A DNA stretch of 64,000 nucleotides from positions 67,554,984-67,618,983 of the forward strand of contig NC_088300.1 in the NCBI RefSeq assembly GCF_032854445.1, read 5' to 3'. Both the position numbers and the translations under genes were made by a program. The DNA is from Liolophura sinensis (lineage: Eukaryota > Mollusca > Polyplacophora > Chitonida > Chitonidae). Shown here piece after piece: positions 58,701 through 64,000 of the stretch (positions within the stretch are counted from its first letter, which is position 1; every line of letters begins with the position of its first letter). The notes under the pieces were generated by a model that saw nothing but the letters and a program-made list of their open reading frames with translations, searched no databases and was not told the origin of the DNA.

Positions 58701-59120
58701 TTGTCTCTCCCAGTCTTAGTGTTCTCACACACAGCCTGACTTTGTCCCATCCAGTGCCCTGTCCAAAGAGAGGATTTTGAAAGTAATTTTTTTTGCATGA
58801 TTAATTTCAGAAAAAACAGCAATGAATAGTCTGAGTAATTTTAGTTTAGAGAAACAGTGGTTGTGAATTCTGATTATTTGATTTTCTGTTTATAGTGTTA
58901 ACCAGTGATGTATACACAGTCTCAGTAAATATGGTTTTCCTAAAACAATGTTGAACAGAAGCAATAATTTCTTCTTTGTGATTGCAGAAAAACAATGGTG
59001 CACAGTCCCACCAAAAGACAGGATGACTCCAGGCAGTCCAGAGATGACAGTGCCACGTCATCATCAGCAGGAGTATCTGGCAAGCAAAGGGCCAGCTATG
59101 ATTATCAAGTTAGAGTATAA
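52740..59120 (+). CDS. VASH: Vasohibin (tubulin tyrosine carboxypeptidase)
   Basis: Vasohibins remove the C-terminal tyrosine of alpha-tubulin, with SVBP as partner. Exons: 52740-53051, 53386-53477, 54104-54160, 54420-54494, 55111-55282, 55772-55817, 56740-56819, 57167-57250, 58083-58171, 58988-59120. Total is 1140 nt, or 379 residues (vertebrate VASH1 is 365). The core has [60 protein letters not shown] and [15 protein letters not shown]. The transglutaminase-like triad is Cys171, His206 and Ser223. The spacing of 35 and 17 residues is the same as in VASH1 (169, 204, 221), so catalysis should be intact. The C terminus YQVRV matches the vertebrate end YQIRV. Introns 2 and 4 have GTATCCTT donors typical of U12 introns. 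One gene is seen, so it probably represents the unduplicated ancestor of VASH1/VASH2. Confidence 0.95.
54855..55045 (+). repeat. Imperfect minisatellite in VASH intron 4
   Basis: Six or so units of TTTAGAATGCCATCAGGTAG with TTACATGTATGTGTA, lying close to the acceptor of the U12-like intron. Confidence 0.85.
55445..55487 (+). repeat. G-rich tract in VASH intron 5
   Basis: G5-C-G17 followed by TT-G6 and further G blocks, in the sense strand of the intron. Confidence 0.85.
55938..56550 (+). repeat. 19-bp minisatellite in VASH intron 6
   Basis: About 32 units of ATTAAAAGCTTGGTGATAC with ATC, GTC and GCG variants. Confidence 0.95.
56905..57015 (+). mobile_element. Rearranged SINE family A head with internal duplication
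   Basis: GCAGTTGCTGTGAGTACAAG followed by two copies of ACAAGTCCAGTTCATGCTGG in tandem. Lies in VASH intron 7. Confidence 0.6.
57470..57950 (+). repeat. ~30-bp pyrimidine-rich minisatellite in VASH intron 8
   Basis: About 16 units alternating CTCTCTAGTTTCCTGCAGGC and ATTCTCTGGTTTCCTTTCAG. Pyrimidine-rich with many CAG, so it contains numerous decoy acceptor-like sites. Open in one plus frame. Confidence 0.9.
58310..58745 (+). repeat. ~48-bp minisatellite in VASH intron 9
   Basis: About nine units of GTGTTCTCACACAGGGGCTG, ACCAGTACTTGTCTCTCCCA, GTATTA. Confidence 0.9.
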
Positions 59121-59674
59121 TTTATAAGTGCATTGTCAATATATAGGACAGGTTCTGTTATCCATATCGGTTTATTGAAAGTGCAAACATGACCATTTCA
59201 GAATGGTTTGATATTGTTTTCTTGTGTGGACATGAACTGGAACCAGAATGTAAAAAGACTGCCTGAATTTTTGGTCTCAAGTATTGAGCATCATAATATA
59301 TGTACAGTTGTTTCATGCACAGAACTCTTATCATCACTCTTTACTTCTTCATAACCAATCAGTACTTTTGTACTTTATTTTTTGTGTATTATTTTTAAAC
59401 CTTTATAGTTGTTTTATTAACTCATCAGTGTATTGTTGTGTAAAACAAAGGCTACATCACAAATACAGTCTGCTTGTGATTTTAACTTATATCATGTGCA
59501 AAAGATATTTATGATTTTCCTTATAGCCCTATGTTTATATTTTGTCGGCATCCTTTAAGGTGGTTTTAACAGGGTATTTATGTAGGGCCCCAGTTGAATA
59601 TTTTGTAGGTGTATGAATGATATTAATGTGTACATGATTTGTGGTATGATTAAGTATACTTTGTCATCCATAAA

Positions 59675-60089
59675 AATAAATGGAATGACTGTGATATGAT
59701 ATGCTGTGATTTTTATGTGATGAAATGATATTTTACACTTCTCAGCTGCGTTTTACCCCGGTTGTGTTCACATGTTTATTGTGATGTTTGTTTTAATCTC
59801 TGCTGGTTTTGGTACATCTTTGTTAGATGTCTGCATCAGTTTTTTTTACCTCTGTAACTGCAGTGTCATTGGGTTATATACTGTGAAAAAATAAGTGATT
59901 ATACATAAGATGTAGAATAAGCCGGATTTTTGTTCCTTATTTCTGCACGGATTTTATCCTTTTGGATCCATTTTGTTTAAATATTTGTAGGCATAACCAT
60001 GTACATGTGCAAGACTACAGGCGTCAGGCTATTGTTAGGTATTTCACATTATTATTTTAACATTTTATTATTTAACAATGTGTAATAAA
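59675..60089 (+). terminator. VASH: Candidate VASH 3' UTR poly(A) signals
   Basis: AATAAA occurs at 59675 and again at 60084, after 0.5-1 kb of AT-rich sequence without ORFs downstream of the VASH stop. Either could end the transcript. Confidence 0.4.
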
Positions 60090-60444
60090 TGTTGCATGTT
60101 ATACATCTTAATTATTTTTTATTTTGCCTGTTTCTATATCAATAAAACTTTGATTGTAACCGAAATCTGCGCATAACATATCAGCTGTGTTTAATGGCTT
60201 AGTTTCAATAGCCTGGCTCAGTTGTGTCAAGGTCTTTACATGCTTACATAAGCCTACAGTGTTATGCATCGCGGAAGTCGACATTAAGTATCTATCACAC
60301 ACACACACAGGTTGACCAGAACCTGTGTTCTAAACTTACAAGCCGCGCCTAGGTTTATTGTCCTGCGCAGAGAATGAAGCTATGCGTAGGAACAGACATT
60401 CATATACCAGCCGTCAACAAAAATGGACGTTTCAGGTCAGTTAG

Positions 60445-61005
60445 TAACCGAAAGACCAATTCCCAAAACGACGTTTAACAAAAACCACCAAAGAGTAAGA
60501 AAGTTGAATCGTGCAAAGAGAAATGTTTTTCACTGATGTTGGAAAAACGCAAGGAATATTCTAGGCGAATGAATAAAATCAGTATTGCCATCACCAGAAT
60601 GCATTTACAAAAATTTTTCTCGGAAAATTTAGCTGAAATTCAATAGAATACGATGGGGTATAAATGCCTTCAGCAAAAACCATTTATATGTAGTGAAATA
60701 AGTTGAATATTTTAAATATTCTGCTTGATGTAGTTTAATATTGTCATCACGAATCCGGTCTTATTTCTCTTTCATTGGTGATGAAAAGACGTAAAGAATG
60801 AATGAATGAATAAAATGCATATCCAAATCGCGCACCATACAAGTATATATAAAGTTGTAAATAACAAAAATTCGTGACGCAGGTGCGCTTTGATTAGAAC
60901 TGTCAATACATCCAACGTGGCGTCTAATTCAACACGACGACTATACAACCCCTAGCCCCGGGTTAAGCGAAGTTAGACACAACCAAGAAGCAGGGTGCCA
61001 AATTA
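60445..61005 (+). repeat. Dispersed repeat with 5S rRNA-like segment, copy 2
   Basis: CCAATTCCCAAAACGACG and ACCACCAAAGAGTAAGAAAG, GATGTTGGAAAAACGCAAGG, then CCCCGGGTTAAGCGAAGTTA at 60955. The 5S-like part is more decayed than in copy 1. Confidence 0.5.
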
Positions 61006-61328
61006 TACTCATTTGGATGAATAACTTTGATATACCAGTTTTCGAATATAGTAATAACTTGTGACGTTGATAATGTAATCATTGCATAACACATCTAACA
61101 AATGCTATAGAAGGCGAGATATGTACACGCAATATACAGGATCCTTCCATATAAATTTCGGTCCAAGTAACTATAATTTAATTTCGCAAAGTCGGCGATA
61201 CAGGAAACCATTCTGGTCTTTGTACAGATATAGGTCCAGACAAGATGTACTAGCTGCACGGAGAGTCTAGTTATTTCCTTCGCAATCCAGCGAAGGTGGA
61301 TATATATATTTCACAATCTTTGCTATAT

Positions 61329-61760
61329 TGTTACGGAGCCAGGTAACACAATAATATAAGGACCGTCCATAAACTTAATCTCCAGGGACAGACTTGTTTC
61401 CCGGGATTGATAGACGAACCAGAACACACTGGATGAGTTTGCGACAGTTTATTGAAGATATACATGTATATACAGAGAGGTAATGCGCACACACCGGCGT
61501 GAGCACTCAGTCCGGCCCTCGTAATCAGGACAGAAGCTGACGTGAAAAGCTCCGATAGCCTTCTGAAGGCTGTAAGCTTCGTTTAATACCTGCCAGGCCT
61601 TATTCAGGACTTTGCCTCAGTGTCCTTATTCAGGAAGAGAGACGAGTTCTCCGAGCTAGCTCTGCAAGAACTGCCGATGTATTTTTTAAATACTGGTTTT
61701 AGGGTCACTTTCCTGGCATATATCGTGGCCCATCAAATCAGTGTTTTATTTATTTATTTT
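61329..61760 (-). mobile_element. Possible solo LTR
   Basis: On the minus strand it would begin TGTTAAAAAAT, carry a TATA-like TATTTAAAAAATAC, a poly(A) signal AATAAACTGTCGC and end CTCCGTAACA. TGTTA/TAACA ends fit Ty3-like LTRs. No clear target-site duplication was found, so the borders are uncertain. Confidence 0.3.
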
Positions 61761-62366
61761 TTAACACATGAATATTTTGGTTAGATAATGGCAGTGCGTT
61801 GGTATACAATTTACGTATGTACATGAGTCAATTAGTAAGATTAAACCTTTTTGTGGTAGCATGTGTTTAGCTTATTGTATAGGTTTAAATGCTGCCATGA
61901 TCATTTAACAGAAAGGGGATAAACAGTAAGCTATTTACAGAGATTAACGTTATCTTTACATTAGAAAAACATAGATCTACATTAAAGAGTTACATTGAGT
62001 TGCCTATACAGAAATTTAGACAGAGAGAAAACAACAGCAGTGCTTTTATTTATTGGTTAACAGTTTTGTTCTCTTGCTTCCTCCTCTGTGACGTGGAGTT
62101 CAGGAGCTCCCGCCACTTATACCGGACGCCGTCCAGGAAAAAACAGCGTACTGGAAACCTGTGCCTGTAACAGGTGCGACAAGTATAAATGAGGAGCAAG
62201 GATGTCAGGCCTCATCCACTTAGTTGAAGCAGGAGTCCTTTTTTTGTGATGTCTTTCATGTTTCTGGTCTTCGTTTCCTTGGTGTTAATTTTCTTTCGTC
62301 CCATGGGTCTTCTTATTGTTTTCCCTGTCTTCTTCTTTAATTGATTTCCTTTTCTATTTCCAACTT
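61761..62366. other. Sequence 3' of SGNH pseudogene, probably element-derived
   Basis: On the minus strand short open stretches continue in broken frames (for example FFLDGVRYKWRELLN at about 62100-62150), suggesting the same retroelement protein decayed further. Confidence 0.4.
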
Positions 62367-62935
62367 TTATTCGTGGCCTCCCATGGCGGCGCAGACAGCA
62401 CGTTTCATAGACCGGTAGAACAGTTCCTGGCCTAGAGTGCTTAGGTGCACTCCGTCGTTGGTTAGAATTTGCTTTTGTGGTCGGATCAGTCCCCTGTGTC
62501 TTCAGAAGGTGGCCAATTGGTTGTTTGTCAGCTTCTTGTTAATTTCTTGTTGGATTTTTGTATTATAAATGTGGACCGAAATTCGCCGAGTACCTGACGG
62601 TAAAGAAGCTGGCTGATGTAGATCCTTGGAATTTGGAATTTCGATTTAAGTGCACCAACATAGTCTAAAATATCAGCGCAAATTGCTGCTGCTGATTTGT
62701 GAGAGCCTGCATCGTTTCCCCCAGTGTGGAGGATAACTAGGTCAGGTTTTGTCTCCTGAAGGAGACTTTCCAATCTTCCAGAGCATCTAAGTGTCCCAAC
62801 TCTAGCTCCCCCAATGCCAAAGAACCGAATGTCCTGGCCTGTTCCAAAGTCGATTCTAGAGTTTGGGATCGAATTTCGAAGGATACTATTCTCCAGCCTA
62901 TGAACGTAACTGCTGCCGATAATTAAGATTTTCAC
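62367..62935 (-). pseudogene. SGNH-hydrolase-like domain, probably from a retroelement, frameshifted
   Basis: Reading from 62935, MKILIIGSSYVHRLE is SGNH block I, GIGGARV block II and LHTGGNDAG block III (G-x-N-D). After FRSTFIIQ homology moves to another frame (NTKIQQEINKKL). It passes a TGA where F(W)RHRGL would be expected, then reaches block V, LTNDGVHLSTLGQELFYRSM, with the D-x-x-H pair, and ends at AMGGHE. All catalytic blocks exist but in two frames with an internal stop. Lone SGNH domains of this kind are common in ORF1 of non-LTR elements, and a LINE fragment lies 0.5 kb upstream on the same strand. Activity is unlikely. Confidence 0.7.
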
Positions 62936-63463
62936 CCTTGTTTTTTTTGTTGTTGTTGTTGTTCCTGTGAAAATGAGATAATGTATATCTTAAGCAAGAA
63001 GATATTTGATAAAACAGATACTTAGGGGCAAATTAGTGGTATAGCTACCAATCAAAAATTGATAGAGGGTCTGCCCTCGTATGATATATACACATTTGTA
63101 AATAAATAGAAAATAAATATCAACTAATAAGAATAGATAAATAACAACAAACAAGAGGGCAGATTAGTAAATGGAGAAATATTATTAATTACTACAGTTA
63201 TCAACTTTTGTGGTTACATTGTTTTCGTGTGCTATGTTTTTTGCATATCGGTTTCATGGACGTTTTATCGGCCTTCAAGATCAAGGTATCGCCGATATAG
63301 TTGGGGATAAAGTTGTAGGAAGGAATTATGTATCTGTGGAATAAACCGCGTGTGTTTGGTAATTTCGGAAAATGCACTGTTTTTAATCAGAGAAGGTGAC
63401 GTATTGTTGACTAGAGCAGAAACGGCCGTTATTGGTATCGCCGTTGTTGGTCAATTATGTTTA
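62936..63463 (-). other. Presumed LINE 3' UTR and junction
   Basis: Non-coding on the minus strand after the LINE stop. A (GTT)n run (plus strand, about 62947-62961) sits just before the SGNH pseudogene start codon. Confidence 0.4.
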
Positions 63464-64000
63464 TTAGATTCGGCTTTCGTAACCCGTCGATTTGATGTAT
63501 TCTTTTAGTAAGGAGAATATTTGTGCTCTCAGGTGTGGTTTGGGGTTAAGGATAGTCTGAAGGTCAAGTTCACATTTGTAGATTTTCAGGCATTCTGCCA
63601 ATCGTCTTCGTTCTTTACCGTGTTTAATATATTGTAGGAAATAGTGCTCTATGGTTTCATCATCCTCTTGACAGGCTGGGCAAGTTGGTGAAGAATTTTG
63701 GATTATAGTTGCTAGATGTGCTTTGAGCCCTGTTTTCCCTAGTCTCAGGGGTGATATGTTTTTGTCATCTTGGTTATTCAATAATTGGAACGAATTTAAT
63801 TTTGTAATCGTTCCGTCTAATATTTTATAGTGCCACCGTCCGCGGGATTCTTTATCCCATTCCGCTTTCCACTGATTGTTAATTTGGATATTGATCAATG
63901 TATATATTTCAGTTTGGCTCAGGGGAACGTCTATATCTTGTTGATATTTCTGTAGGCTCGATTTTGCTGTCTGATCTGCAATTTCATTTCCTCGAATATT
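63464..64000 (-). pseudogene. Non-LTR retrotransposon ORF2 C-terminus (RNase H end and zinc cluster), partial
   Basis: The minus-strand frame is open from the window edge to the stop at 63464. It begins IRGNEIADQTAKSSLQKY, the last conserved RNase H motif (GNE-AD-AK). It continues through WKAEWDKESRGRWHY to SPTCPACQEDDETIEHYF, the C-x2-C...H cluster found near the end of I-superfamily LINE proteins. The usual last Cys (FLLQC) is replaced by Tyr. About 180 codons are seen; the reverse transcriptase would lie right of the window. I call the I superfamily on the RNase H alone. It may be a dead copy, but no internal stop is seen here. Confidence 0.75.

Overview
This is a eukaryotic, almost certainly molluscan (bivalve or gastropod) genomic window. 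The protein-coding genes are split into many short exons with GT-AG introns, and the best matches are animal genes. A two-repeat DM9 lectin of the oyster CGL1 type and a tRNA-headed SINE whose tail is typical of mollusc genomes point to the phylum. The assignment is an inference; a brachiopod or other lophotrochozoan is not excluded.

I reconstructed four genes exon by exon. XPO5 (exportin-5) lies on the minus strand at about 472-8578; its first eight coding exons are here and the rest lies off the left edge. EXOSC2 (RRP4, RNA exosome cap) is complete on the plus strand at 13381-23604, with eight coding exons and 290 residues. ERG28 is complete on the minus strand at 49461-52285, with four exons and 138 residues. 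A vasohibin (VASH, tubulin tyrosine carboxypeptidase) is complete on the plus strand at 52740-59120, with ten exons, 379 residues and an intact Cys-His-Ser triad. XPO5/EXOSC2 and ERG28/VASH are both divergent pairs. A single-exon DM9 lectin (46110-46553, minus) and a tandemly duplicated zinc-finger coding block (33009-35892, plus) complete the gene set.

The rest is repeat-rich. It holds two SINE families, three with clear target-site duplications. There is a TTAA-flanked MITE with copies in both an XPO5 and an EXOSC2 intron, a second MITE family, a foldback element, and a diverged satellite block between XPO5 and EXOSC2. A broken Penelope-like element keeps a GIY-YIG remnant. At the right end are an SGNH-domain retroelement pseudogene and the RNase H end of a LINE. 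Minisatellites are frequent, with five arrays in introns of VASH alone.

The observations most worth follow-up are these. The zinc-finger block is a tandem duplication whose boundary falls exactly on an AG|GT site, so splicing from copy 1 to copy 2 would be in frame and would swap a consensus SUMO-interacting motif for a damaged one. A single extra base breaks the XPO5 frame in coding exon 2. Three introns look U12-type, two in VASH and one in EXOSC2. The EXOSC2 3' UTR minisatellite appears to be built from the gene's own last codons and stop. I saw no clear novel multi-gene system.
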